From contig CAINHO010000004.1 of NCBI GenBank assembly GCA_903848935.1, positions 1 to 64,000 on the forward strand: a stretch of 64,000 bases of DNA, in the 5' to 3' direction. Position numbers and translations under genes: made by a program. A model generated the notes under the pieces. It saw only the letters and a program-made list of their open reading frames with translations. It made no database searches and had not been told where the DNA came from. Numbering within the stretch: the stretch's first letter is position 1; every line of letters starts with the position of its first letter. Below, piece by piece: positions 1 through 8,573 of this stretch. This stretch comes from an uncultured Pseudomonadota bacterium (GTDB lineage Bacteria > Pseudomonadota > Gammaproteobacteria > Methylococcales > Methylomonadaceae).

Positions 1-52
1 TCGTCTCCCAATCAGACGTTGAACCCATGATAATGCCTACGAGTGCAGTCAT
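1..52 (-). CDS. purE: PurE, N5-carboxyaminoimidazole ribonucleotide mutase (5' end only)
   Basis: Only the first 17 codons are inside the window. They read MTALVGIIMGSTSDWET, which matches the PurE N-terminus, where the GxxSD loop binds the substrate. PurE rearranges N5-CAIR to CAIR in de novo purine synthesis in the cytoplasm. The start ATG overlaps the hemH stop as ATGA (positions 52 to 49), so the two are translationally coupled in a folE-hemH-purE operon. A purK partner would be expected beyond the window edge. Identification rests on a short but characteristic motif. Confidence 0.82.
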   Translation of the reverse strand, partial: MTALVGIIMGSTSDWET

Positions 53-1041
53 TTTGTTTCCTTAAAATTTTCTAAATTCAAAATATCCAACATCACCTCG
101 ACATTCGAGTCGGAATCATTCAACGCTGGAATGTAACGATAGTTTTCGCCGCCTGCTTCGTGGAAAATTTTTTTGTTTTCCATCGCAGTTTCTTCGAGTG
201 TTTCTAAACAATCGACCGCAAAACCTGGGCAAACTACATCGACGTTTTTCACACCTTCTTTTGGTAGAACTTGCAACGTGTCCACGCAATACGGTTTCAA
301 CCATTCAGCTTTACCAAAGCGTGATTGAAACACAAGCCGCCATTCATTTTCTTGCAAACCTAATTTGTCTGCCAATAATTGCGCGGTTTTTTGGCATTGA
401 TAAAAATACGGGTCGCCTTTTTTAGTCAACATTTCGGGCAAACCGTGAAACGACATAATCAATAATTCATTTTTTGGTTTTTCGCGCCACGCGGCTTCAA
501 TAGATTCCGCTAACGCAGAAATATAACGTTCGTTTTGGTGATAATCGCTGATAAAACGAAAGCTCGGCAAATGCCACAAAGCCTTTAATTCTTTAATTAG
601 CGCATCATAAACCGATGCCGTTGTCGTCGAAGAATACTGTGGATAAAGCGGCAACACGATAATTTCAGTCACACCTTGTTCTTTAAACTTACGCAATTGA
701 TTCGGAATCGACGGTTCGCCGTAACTCATCGCACAATCGACAACGATATTTTGAGAAGTTAATTTCGTTGCCAATTTTGAAGTTAATTGATGCGTTAAAA
801 ATGTGAGCGGTGAACCTTTTTCAACGTCCCAAATTTTGGCATAGGCTTTCAATGATTTTTTTGGACGAAATGGCAAAATAAAACCGTGCAAAATTGGCAA
901 CCACACAAAACGCGGAATGTTCACCACGCGCTTATCACCTAAAAATTCTTTTAGAAATTTTCGTACCGCTGGCACAGTCGGCGCAGTCGGTGAACCTAAA
1001 TTCACCAGCAAAACACCGATTTTTTCATCTACCATTTTCAA
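49..1041 (-). CDS. hemH: Ferrochelatase (HemH)
   Basis: Encodes 330 residues, the normal length for proteobacterial ferrochelatase, which inserts Fe2+ into protoporphyrin IX in the last step of heme synthesis. The N-terminal GVLLVNLGSP motif, the SFHGLP motif with the metal-binding histidine near residue 200, and the C-terminal CPGFAVDCLETLEE segment with the conserved glutamate are all present. It starts 3 bp after the folE stop and its stop overlaps the purE start, so it is the middle gene of a tight operon. An alternative in-frame ATG two codons downstream is possible. Confidence 0.97.
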   Translation of the reverse strand: MKMVDEKIGVLLVNLGSPTAPTVPAVRKFLKEFLGDKRVVNIPRFVWLPILHGFILPFRPKKSLKAYAKIWDVEKGSPLTFLTHQLTSKLATKLTSQNIVVDCAMSYGEPSIPNQLRKFKEQGVTEIIVLPLYPQYSSTTTASVYDALIKELKALWHLPSFRFISDYHQNERYISALAESIEAAWREKPKNELLIMSFHGLPEMLTKKGDPYFYQCQKTAQLLADKLGLQENEWRLVFQSRFGKAEWLKPYCVDTLQVLPKEGVKNVDVVCPGFAVDCLETLEETAMENKKIFHEAGGENYRYIPALNDSDSNVEVMLDILNLENFKETK

Positions 1042-1044
1042 ATC

Positions 1045-1596
1045 CTACCGGCTGATTAAATTCAAAAATTCAGAACGAGTGCTGATTTCTTTACGAAAAA
1101 TTCCTTTCATCGACGAAGTGGTCATTACCGAATTTTGTTTTTCTACGCCACGCATCATCATGCACAAATGTTTGGCTTCAATCACAACGGCAACACCGCG
1201 TGCGCCCGTTGCTTGTTCAATCGCATCGGCGATTTGTTTGGTGAGTTTTTCTTGAATTTGCAAACGTCGCGCATACATATCAACGACGCGAGCAATTTTC
1301 GACAAACCTAAAACTTTGCCATCAGGTAAATAACCGACATGGCATTTACCGATAAATGGCAATAAATGATGTTCGCATAATGAATACAATTCGATGTCTT
1401 TGACGATGACCATATCTTCGCTGTCAGCGGTGAAAATCGCGCCATTCAAAACTTCGTCTAAGGTTTTTTCATAACCATTATTTAAAAATTTAAATGCTTT
1501 TGCCGCACGTTTTGGGGTATCAACTAAACCTTCACGCGTTAAATCTTCGCCGACGGCTGTAATAATTTGTGCGTAATTCGCTTCCATAGCTTTCAT
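1045..1596 (-). CDS. folE: GTP cyclohydrolase I (FolE)
   Basis: Encodes 183 residues, typical of the homodecameric GTP cyclohydrolase I that makes 7,8-dihydroneopterin triphosphate for folate synthesis. Zinc ligands are visible as Cys-Glu-His-His in the [10 protein letters not shown] segment and as the later Cys in HLCMMMRGV. The [19 protein letters not shown] stretch is the conserved core. It is the first gene of a folE-hemH-purE operon and diverges from yajC across about 187 bp. An alternative start lies at the ATG three codons in (MEANYAQ). Confidence 0.97.
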   Translation of the reverse strand: MKAMEANYAQIITAVGEDLTREGLVDTPKRAAKAFKFLNNGYEKTLDEVLNGAIFTADSEDMVIVKDIELYSLCEHHLLPFIGKCHVGYLPDGKVLGLSKIARVVDMYARRLQIQEKLTKQIADAIEQATGARGVAVVIEAKHLCMMMRGVEKQNSVMTTSSMKGIFRKEISTRSEFLNLISR

Positions 1597-1783
1597 AAAC
1601 TGTAAATCTCAAGATAAAAAATAAGTGAATAATGCCAAAAAGTGTAGCACGCTACTTTGATTTGTCACGTTTTATGGCGCGTTTTGTGATGTGCAAAACA
1701 CAGCCCAATAAATTTTCTATGGCATAATAGCCGCCGTTTCACTTCTCTTTTCACACACATTATAAAAATAACGAGGATACACA
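1597..1783. promoter_or_regulatory. Divergent folE / yajC intergenic region
   Basis: This spacer must hold promoters for folE (minus) and yajC-secDF (plus). A CATAAT hexamer at 1723-1728 could be a -10 for yajC, but I see no convincing -35 at the right distance. An ACGAGGA ribosome site precedes the yajC ATG. The usual upstream genes of yajC, queA and tgt, are absent. Confidence 0.35.
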
Positions 1784-2131
1784 ATGAGTTTTTTAATTTC
1801 TGACGCTTTAGCTGAAGGTGGCGCAGCCGCCGCACAACCAGGTTTAGAAGGAATGTTATTTCCTTTAGGGATTTTGGCATTTTTCTACGTTTTATTTTTA
1901 CGTCCTCAAGCCAAACGCGCGAAAGAAAAAAAGCAAATGGTTGAAGCTCTTGCTAAAGGCACAGAAGTCGTAACGTCGGGCGGGATTTTAGGGAAAATTG
2001 CAGAAGTCGATGATAACTTTGTCAAAATCGAAATCAGCGACAACATATTCATTCAAGTACAACGCCACAACATCGAAAGCATGATGCCTAAAGGTACTTA
2101 TAAAGCGATGCACAGAAAAGTCGCTCAATAA
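1784..2131 (+). CDS. yajC: Sec translocase accessory subunit YajC
   Basis: Encodes 115 residues. A single membrane helix at about residues 25-45 (FPLGILAFFYVLFLRPQ) is followed by the basic KRAKEKK stretch and a small cytosolic domain with the VVTSGGILGKIAEV motif. YajC associates with SecDF to assist SecYEG protein export. The gene is 18 bp upstream of secD in the standard yajC-secD-secF order. The N-terminal linker rich in Gly and Ala is common in this family. Confidence 0.96.
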   Translation: MSFLISDALAEGGAAAAQPGLEGMLFPLGILAFFYVLFLRPQAKRAKEKKQMVEALAKGTEVVTSGGILGKIAEVDDNFVKIEISDNIFIQVQRHNIESMMPKGTYKAMHRKVAQ

Positions 2132-2149
2132 CACAGCGGAATAAACGCA

Positions 2150-3994
2150 ATGCAAAACCATTTTCCCCTTTGGAAAAATATCGTCATCATTGTGACGTTT
2201 TTAGTTTCCATTATTTACTCGTTGCCGAATTTATACGGCGACGATCCTTCAGTCCAAATTTCACACACCGTCAATAAACTCACGCAAGCGCAAGCGACCG
2301 ATATTGAAGTTGCAATTAAAACCACGGGCGCAACGGTAAAAACGTTCGAGTTTAAAGATGGCAAAGTGGTCGCACGATTGACCAATACCGACGATCAAAT
2401 GAAAGTAGCGGATTTGTTGCGTGACAAAATGGGTAACGATTACACCGTCGCCTTAAATCTTGCTCCCAACACGCCTGATTGGTTACGCGCCATTGGCGCA
2501 CAAGCCATGTATTTAGGTTTGGATTTACGCGGCGGTGTTCATTTCCTACTCGAAGTTGATATGGATGCAGCCGTTAAGCAAGCCGAAGAACGTTATAACG
2601 ACGATTTACGTTTGGCGTTGCGCGAGGCAAAGATTCATTATCAAGCGGTAACGAAAGATAACGGTTTCATTAAAGTTACTTTGAAATCAGCAGATGATAA
2701 AACGCAGTTAATGGAAGTATTGAGTAAAGAGTTTCGAGGTTTGACAGTCACTGAACCAGAAGCCGATGAACAAGTTTGGCTGAAAGTTTCAGAAACTGAG
2801 GTACGCGAAATTAAAAAATCTGCTGTTGCACAAAATATGACTACGTTGCGGAATCGGGTGAACGAGTTAGGTGTTGCCGAACCTGTGATTCAACAACAAG
2901 GTGAAAATCGCATTATGGTGCAATTACCTGGTGTGCAAGATACGTCGCGTGCCAAAGAAATTTTGGGTACAACAGCGACGTTGGAATATCACTTGGTTGA
3001 TACTGAACACGATGTGCAGCAAGCCGTTTCTGGACACGCGCCGATTGGTAGCCGTTTGTATTATGAAAAAAATGGTAGTCCGATTTTGCTCGATAAACGC
3101 ATTATTATTACCGGCGATCAAATCGTGGATTCATCTTCAAGCAGTGATGATGACGGTCGTCCGTCGGTGAGTATTTCACTCAATGGTATTGGCGCGTCGA
3201 AAATGGGTAAATTGACCCAAATCAGTATTGGCAAACCCATGGCGGTGGTATTCATTGAATATAAAAATGAAACGCGCGTTGTGAACGGTCAAAAAGTTCG
3301 TCACAAAGAAAAGGTTGAAAAAGTCATCAGTGTAGCGACGATTCAAGGCGTATTTAGCAAACGTTTTCAAACTACAGGTTTAGACAGTCCACAAGAAGCG
3401 CGTAATTTGTCACTCTTGTTGAGAGCAGGCGCACTCGCGGCACCAGTGGATATTGTGGAAGAACGCACCGTCGGCCCAAGTTTAGGTCAAGACAATATCA
3501 ACAAAGGCATGATGTCGTTCATCGTTGGTTTCGCATTAGTTGTATTGTTTATGGCGGTTTATTACAAACTTTTTGGCTTGATTGCCAACGCCGCGTTAGC
3601 GTTTAACGTGGTGATTGTAGTGGCAGTTTTGTCGATGTTACAAGCAACGCTGACGTTACCAGGGATTGCGGGGATTATTTTGACGGTCGGTATGTCGGTC
3701 GATGCAAACGTGTTAATTTTTGAGCGTATCAAAGAAGAACTTAATAATGGCAATACGCCGCAATCGTCGATTTTCGCAGGTTATGACAAAGCCTTTGGAA
3801 CAATTTTAGATTCGCATTTCACCAATTTAGTAGTGGCAATTGTCTTATTTGCTTTCGGAACGGGTTCAGTGAAAGGGTTTGCGGTGACGTTGATTATCGG
3901 GATTTTATCCTCGATGTTCACCGCGATTACCGGTACTCGGATGGTTATCAACTGGATTTATGGCAACAAGCACGTTGAGAAATTGTCGATTTAA
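2150..3994 (+). CDS. secD: Protein translocase subunit SecD
   Basis: Encodes 614 residues, close to E. coli SecD. There is an N-terminal membrane helix, then the LGLDLRGGVHFLLEVD signature near residue 120, a large periplasmic domain, and a C-terminal block of five membrane helices ending near residue 600. The GMSVDANVLIFERIKEE motif in helix 4 is the conserved proton-relay region. SecD works with SecF to pull exported proteins through SecYEG using the proton motive force. It is the second gene of yajC-secD-secF. Confidence 0.97.
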   Translation: MQNHFPLWKNIVIIVTFLVSIIYSLPNLYGDDPSVQISHTVNKLTQAQATDIEVAIKTTGATVKTFEFKDGKVVARLTNTDDQMKVADLLRDKMGNDYTVALNLAPNTPDWLRAIGAQAMYLGLDLRGGVHFLLEVDMDAAVKQAEERYNDDLRLALREAKIHYQAVTKDNGFIKVTLKSADDKTQLMEVLSKEFRGLTVTEPEADEQVWLKVSETEVREIKKSAVAQNMTTLRNRVNELGVAEPVIQQQGENRIMVQLPGVQDTSRAKEILGTTATLEYHLVDTEHDVQQAVSGHAPIGSRLYYEKNGSPILLDKRIIITGDQIVDSSSSSDDDGRPSVSISLNGIGASKMGKLTQISIGKPMAVVFIEYKNETRVVNGQKVRHKEKVEKVISVATIQGVFSKRFQTTGLDSPQEARNLSLLLRAGALAAPVDIVEERTVGPSLGQDNINKGMMSFIVGFALVVLFMAVYYKLFGLIANAALAFNVVIVVAVLSMLQATLTLPGIAGIILTVGMSVDANVLIFERIKEELNNGNTPQSSIFAGYDKAFGTILDSHFTNLVVAIVLFAFGTGSVKGFAVTLIIGILSSMFTAITGTRMVINWIYGNKHVEKLSI

Positions 3995-4064
3995 AAAATG
4001 CCAATGGGTAGGCATTTTTCGTCTGCCCATTTCACGCTGAATCCATCATTTAGAATTCAAAAAA

Positions 4065-4991
4065 ATGAAAACAACAAACATCAATTTTATTGGAAATCGC
4101 AATATCGCCCTGATTTTTTCGGGCGTACTTTCACTGATTTCGATTATTTCGCTCGCCACACAAGGCTTGCACATGGGCATCGATTTTACTGGCGGCACGC
4201 TAATTGAAGTTGGCTATCAACAACCCGCCGACTTAAATGCGCTGCGTCAAAAACTCGATGCCGAAGGTTTTGAAAGCGCGACCGTGCAAAATTTCGGCAC
4301 GGCAAAAGACGTATTGATTCGCCTCAAACTTCAAGAAGGCGTAAGTAGTGCGGATTTAAGCACCCAAGTTTTAGAAACCATTAACAAAGACATGGCGGAA
4401 CCTGCGAGTTTGCGCCGCGTTGAATTTGTTGGTCCGCAAGTCGGTGACGATTTAGCGGAAGATGGATTTTTAGCGTTGCTATATTCGTCATTGGCGATTT
4501 TGGCGTATATCGCGTGGCGATTTGAATGGAAATTCTCGCTCGGTGCGATTATCGCGACCTTTCACGACGTAATTGTTACGTTGGGATTATTTTCGTTGCT
4601 CGGTTTAGAGTTTGATTTGACCGTTTTGGCAGCCGTTTTGGCGTTAATCGGTTATTCACTCAACGACACGATTGTGGTGTATGACCGAATCAGGGAAAAC
4701 TTCCGTGCGTTCCGCGATAAATCGACTGAAGAAATTATGAACATTTCGGTCAACGTTACATTAAGTCGCACGATTATGACTTCGCTGACGGTTTTACTTG
4801 TGTTGGTGTCGCTATTTTTCTTAGGTGGCGAAACGATTCACAATTTCGCACTGGTACTTTTATTCGGCGTATTTTTCGGAACGTATTCGTCAATTTTTAT
4901 CGCCAGTCCAGCGGCATTGATGTTGGGCATTAGCCACGCAGATTTGATGATTCCCGTTAAAGACAATTCGGACATCGCGCATTTGCCTTAA
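4065..4991 (+). CDS. secF: Protein translocase subunit SecF
   Basis: Encodes 308 residues. The first helix is followed by GIDFTGGTLIEV, the SecF counterpart of the SecD signature, and the C-terminal helices contain the LNDTIVVYDRIREN motif. It lies 70 bp after secD, a slightly larger gap than usual, and an intrinsic terminator follows 30 bp after the stop. The ATG at 4065 places the first membrane helix correctly. Function and family assignment are secure. Confidence 0.97.
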   Translation: MKTTNINFIGNRNIALIFSGVLSLISIISLATQGLHMGIDFTGGTLIEVGYQQPADLNALRQKLDAEGFESATVQNFGTAKDVLIRLKLQEGVSSADLSTQVLETINKDMAEPASLRRVEFVGPQVGDDLAEDGFLALLYSSLAILAYIAWRFEWKFSLGAIIATFHDVIVTLGLFSLLGLEFDLTVLAAVLALIGYSLNDTIVVYDRIRENFRAFRDKSTEEIMNISVNVTLSRTIMTSLTVLLVLVSLFFLGGETIHNFALVLLFGVFFGTYSSIFIASPAALMLGISHADLMIPVKDNSDIAHLP

Positions 4992-5015
4992 ACGTGTGAT
5001 CTGTTATTTAAAATT

Positions 5016-5057
5016 AAAAAAGCCCCAACCGCATTAAGCACGTTGGGGCTTTTCATT
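5016..5057 (+). terminator. Intrinsic terminator after secF
   Basis: A perfect 9-bp stem (agccccaac at 5021-5029 pairing with gttggggct at 5042-5050) with a 12-nt loop is preceded by an A-run and followed by a T-run. It ends the yajC-secD-secF transcript. Its core resembles the two terminators that flank brnTA. Confidence 0.9.
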
Positions 5058-5098
5058 AAATACGCTGATAGAATCACATAGTTGAGGAAAGTACGCCA

Positions 5099-5212
5099 AT
5101 GCGACTAACTGAAAAACAACAAACCATCATTTCCTCCGCGTGTGAGCAAGCTACAAAATTGTTGCAAGTGCTTGAACAGGTGCGTGGGTTTGCTGAGAAG
5201 CGGGTTTGTTGA
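5099..5212 (+). CDS. Small ORF, 37 residues, unknown
   Basis: An ATG at 5099, preceded by GAGGAAA at 5084-5090, opens a 37-codon frame (MRLTEKQQTIISSACEQATK and onward) ending in TGA at 5212. The good ribosome site suggests it may be translated. The N-terminus is reminiscent of the first helix of small MNT-type nucleotidyltransferases, so it could be a truncated remnant, but that is a guess. It lies in the gap between the secF terminator and an accessory membrane protein. Confidence 0.3.
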   Translation: MRLTEKQQTIISSACEQATKLLQVLEQVRGFAEKRVC

Positions 5213-5223
5213 TTTTTTTCCAA

Positions 5224-6000
5224 TTAACTTTGTTTCTCGGATTCCTCGGTAGTTTTAGGTTTTATCTGTTTATCCATATCAACTGATGTGTTACTTATTT
5301 CATTTTGTTTTATATGAGCATTCGGTTTCCAATCCGCATGCACACCAATTGCTAGCAAAATAAACAACATAACGACAGAACACCAGATTGACCATTTTTT
5401 TGTCAATTTATATGCGGGTTCTCCTTGTTTTACTGTTTCCCATTGCGATTCAAGTATGTCTCTAGCGTAGTTAGATATTTCATTTGTTGCTGAATAGATT
5501 TTCCCCTTCAATTCAGTCTGTTTTACTTCGTCATATGGATGAACACCAGCTAATTTATCAAATGCGTCGATTATCATGTCAAACTTGTGTTCTACGCGAC
5601 TAAATGACAAATCATTAGATTTAAAATGTAGTGCGGCGAACGCATATGCTTCATGAATAGCATGTCTCGTTTCCATTATGACTTTTCTTGTATTCAAAAG
5701 TGAATTTTTACCCACTTCTAACACATGTTCAGCTTCATTATTTTCATCGGACGAATTGTTAATTTCTTTAATGTCGTCACACTGGCTGACAACATTTGTA
5801 GCCTGAGCGTTTACACGAGCAATTAAATCAGCGAACGCTCGTCTAACAGAATTTGTCCATTCCTGTCTGTAATCCGTTGTTTTACTTTCTTTTTCATTCA
5901 CAAGTTTGACAATACTGACAACCGCAGTAATAAAGCCAACTAATGCAGATAAAAAAACGGTGAGTAACATTTTATCCATGTCCATAGTCATTTTTTCCAA
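5224..6000 (-). CDS. Two-helix membrane protein of unknown function
   Basis: Encodes 258 residues and I do not recognise the family. A membrane helix spans about residues 10-32 and a second spans about residues 207-226. Between them is a long, charged, mostly helical region starting with an EWTNSVRRAFADLIARVNA segment. The C-terminal tail is hydrophilic. Several ATGs sit at the N-terminus, so the exact start is unclear. Codon use looks more AT-rich than the neighbouring core genes. It stands alone between the secF terminator and a uvrA fragment, which fits an acquired accessory gene. Confidence 0.6.
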   Translation of the reverse strand: MEKMTMDMDKMLLTVFLSALVGFITAVVSIVKLVNEKESKTTDYRQEWTNSVRRAFADLIARVNAQATNVVSQCDDIKEINNSSDENNEAEHVLEVGKNSLLNTRKVIMETRHAIHEAYAFAALHFKSNDLSFSRVEHKFDMIIDAFDKLAGVHPYDEVKQTELKGKIYSATNEISNYARDILESQWETVKQGEPAYKLTKKWSIWCSVVMLFILLAIGVHADWKPNAHIKQNEISNTSVDMDKQIKPKTTEESEKQS

Positions 6001-6108
6001 AAATAAAAATTGAGAGTTGTTTCATTTTATAATAGCTCACATCACAGCTAGCCTAAAACTGTTAAAATCTGCCTCAATCCTTTCGTCTTTCAATCGTGAC
6101 CAAACACC

Positions 6109-6255
6109 ATGAAAAACAGCATCATCCTCAAAGGTACCCGCGAACATAATTTAAAAAACATCGATGTCGAATTTCCGCGCAATGAAATGGCGTTAAGACA
6201 TTTAAAAATGCGTGATGCTCTGAACAAAAAAGCAACACCTACTTCCCACGCTTGA
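6109..6255 (+). pseudogene. uvrA: 5' fragment of uvrA (about 29 codons) running into unrelated sequence
   Basis: The frame opening at the ATG reads MKNSIILKGTREHNLKNIDV followed by EFPRNEMA, which is the start of UvrA, the excision-repair ATPase. Homology then stops abruptly, before the Walker A motif that should follow within a few residues. An unrelated tail of about 19 codons leads to a TGA at 6255. The rest of uvrA is not in the window. This is a remnant left by a deletion or rearrangement, or a partial duplication of a uvrA gene located elsewhere. A TATAAT at 6028-6033 upstream could belong to the old uvrA promoter. Confidence 0.75.
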
Positions 6256-6262
6256 AATCCGC

Positions 6263-6268
6263 TATAAT
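6263..6268 (+). promoter_or_regulatory. Candidate -10 box for ndk
   Basis: A perfect TATAAT lies 42 bp upstream of the ndk ATG, just after the uvrA remnant. No good -35 hexamer is visible at 16-18 bp spacing. The strong TAGGAG ribosome site at 6295-6300 precedes ndk. Confidence 0.5.
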
Positions 6269-6310
6269 CCGCGCTCATTATTTAATTTATTTTTAGGAGT
6301 TTTAAAAACC

Positions 6311-6742
6311 ATGGCAATCGAACGTACTTTTTCTATTATCAAACCTGACGCAGTAGCCAAAAACGTAATCGGCGAAATTTACAGCCGTTTTGAAAAAAAC
6401 GATTTGAAAATCGTTGCAGCAAAAATGATTCATTTAACAAAAGAACAAGCGGAAGGTTTTTATGCTGAACACAGCGAACGCGGCTTTTTCGGTGATTTAG
6501 TATCTTTCATGATTTCTGGTCCAGTAATTATGCAAGTTTTAGAAGGCGAAAACGCTGTTTTAAAACACCGCGACATCATGGGTGCAACGAATCCTAAAGA
6601 AGCTGCCGCTGGTACAATCCGCGCTGATTTCGCTGCAAGTATTGACGAAAATGCAGTTCACGGTTCAGACGCAGTAGAAACTGCAGCACGCGAAATTGCT
6701 TACTTTTTTTCAGCTGATGAACTTTGTGCAAGAACTCGTTAA
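6311..6742 (+). CDS. ndk: Nucleoside diphosphate kinase (Ndk)
   Basis: Encodes 143 residues, the standard length. It balances NTP and dNTP pools by phosphate transfer through a histidine. The N-terminal [12 protein letters not shown] motif and the catalytic NAVHGSD motif near residue 117 are intact. Its 3' end overlaps the rlmN start by 26 bp if rlmN begins at 6717. The ndk-rlmN-pilF order is common in gammaproteobacteria. Confidence 0.98.
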   Translation: MAIERTFSIIKPDAVAKNVIGEIYSRFEKNDLKIVAAKMIHLTKEQAEGFYAEHSERGFFGDLVSFMISGPVIMQVLEGENAVLKHRDIMGATNPKEAAAGTIRADFAASIDENAVHGSDAVETAAREIAYFFSADELCARTR

Positions 6743-7817
6743 TCCTATAAAAAAGGTTAATTTACTCGATTTCGACAGAAAAGGCTTAATTGCCTTTTTT
6801 GTTGGCTTAGGCGAAAAACCCTTCCGCGCTACACAATTGATGAAGTGGATTTATCAAGAAGACGTGTACGACTTCAACGAAATGAGTAATTTAAGCAAAA
6901 CGCTTCGTGCTTATTTATCCGAAAACTGCGTGATTGAAACACCTGAAATTGTGGTGGAACAAATCGCCTCTGACGGCACGATAAAATGGGCGATGCAAAC
7001 GCATTGTGGTAATCGTATCGAAAGTGTTTTTATTCCCGAAGATGACCGCAACACTTTGTGCATTTCGTCACAAATCGGTTGTGCGTTGGCGTGTACGTTT
7101 TGCTCGACCGCTCAACAAGGTTTTAATCGTAATCTCGCGGCTTCTGAAATTATCGGGCAACTTTTTGTCGCACAAAATCGCGTCGGCAAAGACCGTAGAA
7201 TCACCAACGTAGTAATGATGGGCATGGGTGAACCATTGTTGAATTTCGATAACGTGGTCGCATCGTGCAATTTGATGATGGACGATTTCGCGTATGGTTT
7301 ATCAAAACGCCGTGTGACGATTAGTTCATCAGGTGTTGTGCCTGCAATTGAAAAACTGGGCGAAGCGTGTGATGTGAGTTTAGCAATTTCACTTCATGCG
7401 GTACGTGATGAATTGCGGGACGAACTCGTGCCGATTAACAAAAAATATCCGTTAACAATGTTGATGGACGCTTGCCGCGAAAACGCCAAAATCGCGCCAC
7501 GCCGTTTTATTACGTTTGAATATGTGATGCTTGACGGTATCAATGACACAATTGAAGACGCAAAAGGGTTGATTAAATTACTCAAAACCGTACCGTGCAA
7601 ACTCAATTTAATTCCGTTCAATCCATTCCCGAATTCATCTTATCGCTGTTCAAACAAAGAAACGCTTTTGAAATTTAAAACGCTACTCAACGACGCGGGC
7701 ATTATCACCACGGTGCGAAAAACACGCGGCGAAGATATTGATGCAGCGTGCGGTCAATTAGTTGGTCAAGTTGCAGACAAAAGTCGTCGGCATTTAAAAC
7801 TTAAAATTGCAACATAA
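6717..7817 (+). CDS. rlmN: 23S rRNA/tRNA adenine C2-methyltransferase RlmN
   Basis: A radical-SAM enzyme that methylates A2503 of 23S rRNA and A37 of some tRNAs. The [4Fe-4S] motif [19 protein letters not shown] (C-x3-C-x2-C) is present near residue 115, as is the mechanistic cysteine in the C-terminal DAACGQL. I chose the ATG at 6717 (366 residues) because [12 protein letters not shown], the usual N-terminal motif, follows closely. A longer frame opens at 6696 but would extend further into ndk. Overlap with ndk suggests translational coupling. Confidence 0.96.
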   Translation: MNFVQELVNPIKKVNLLDFDRKGLIAFFVGLGEKPFRATQLMKWIYQEDVYDFNEMSNLSKTLRAYLSENCVIETPEIVVEQIASDGTIKWAMQTHCGNRIESVFIPEDDRNTLCISSQIGCALACTFCSTAQQGFNRNLAASEIIGQLFVAQNRVGKDRRITNVVMMGMGEPLLNFDNVVASCNLMMDDFAYGLSKRRVTISSSGVVPAIEKLGEACDVSLAISLHAVRDELRDELVPINKKYPLTMLMDACRENAKIAPRRFITFEYVMLDGINDTIEDAKGLIKLLKTVPCKLNLIPFNPFPNSSYRCSNKETLLKFKTLLNDAGIITTVRKTRGEDIDAACGQLVGQVADKSRRHLKLKIAT

Positions 7818-7821
7818 CCTG

Positions 7822-8568
7822 ATGCGTTCGTTCAAATTATGCCTTTCAAGCGCGTTGTTATTGATCTTAACCGCTTGTGCGACTACCGAAGAAAGTAAAA
7901 ATGTCGAAGACAATACCGCTGATATTTATTTGCAACTTGGCGTGCGTTATTTGAATTTGAATAAATTAGAAATTGCGAAAGAAAATTTACAACACGCAAT
8001 TCGCTTAGATTCCAAAAACGCGCAAGCCTTTAACGCGCTGGCTTTTTTGGATGAAAAACTCAATAAAATGGATGACGCTCGTTCGCATTATCAAATTGCA
8101 ATATCGCTAACGCCAGATGATTTGGGAATTAAAAATAATTACGGGCGTTTTTTGTGTGAACAAGGTGAAGTTGAAAAAGGCATGGTGTTATTAACGCCCG
8201 CGACGGCTGACGGATTGAATGAACGTCCGTGGTTGGCGATGACGAATTTGGGGCGGTGCTATATGCAACTGGCAAAATATCAAGAAGCTGAAAGCTATTT
8301 TGCACAAGCCTTGCAACTCAACAATAATTACGCCCCTGCTCTGCTCGAAATGCAAAAAGTGAATTATCACCAAGGTAATTTTTCGGCAGCGAAAGTCTAT
8401 TTACAGCGTTATGCACAAGTTTCTGAACATACACCCGAATCTTTGTTAATTGCCGCGCAAATCGAAGGCGCGTCGGGCAATACGGGAATGGCGAAACATT
8501 ATCAAACTTTACTTCTGACAAAATTTCCGCTTTCTGCTGAAGCGAAACGGTTTAAATCAATCAAATAA
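7822..8568 (+). CDS. pilF: Type IV pilus biogenesis/stability lipoprotein PilF (PilW)
   Basis: Encodes 248 residues. The N-terminus [19 protein letters not shown] is a lipoprotein signal with the LTAC lipobox, and the rest is made of tandem TPR repeats from about residue 35. PilF is the outer-membrane pilotin for the PilQ secretin. I place the start at the ATG at 7822 rather than the TTG at 7807, because it gives a short basic n-region. It follows rlmN by 4 bp. In E. coli rodZ and ispG come next; here hisS follows directly. Confidence 0.92.
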   Translation: MRSFKLCLSSALLLILTACATTEESKNVEDNTADIYLQLGVRYLNLNKLEIAKENLQHAIRLDSKNAQAFNALAFLDEKLNKMDDARSHYQIAISLTPDDLGIKNNYGRFLCEQGEVEKGMVLLTPATADGLNERPWLAMTNLGRCYMQLAKYQEAESYFAQALQLNNNYAPALLEMQKVNYHQGNFSAAKVYLQRYAQVSEHTPESLLIAAQIEGASGNTGMAKHYQTLLLTKFPLSAEAKRFKSIK

Positions 8569-8573
8569 TAATT

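Noticed and set aside
1665-1880. 71-codon minus frame over the yajC start
   Set aside because: It overlaps the yajC coding region and the divergent promoter spacer and has no conserved features.
6090-6278. 62-codon minus frame across the uvrA remnant
   Set aside because: Opposite-strand shadow. The plus-strand UvrA match explains the region better.
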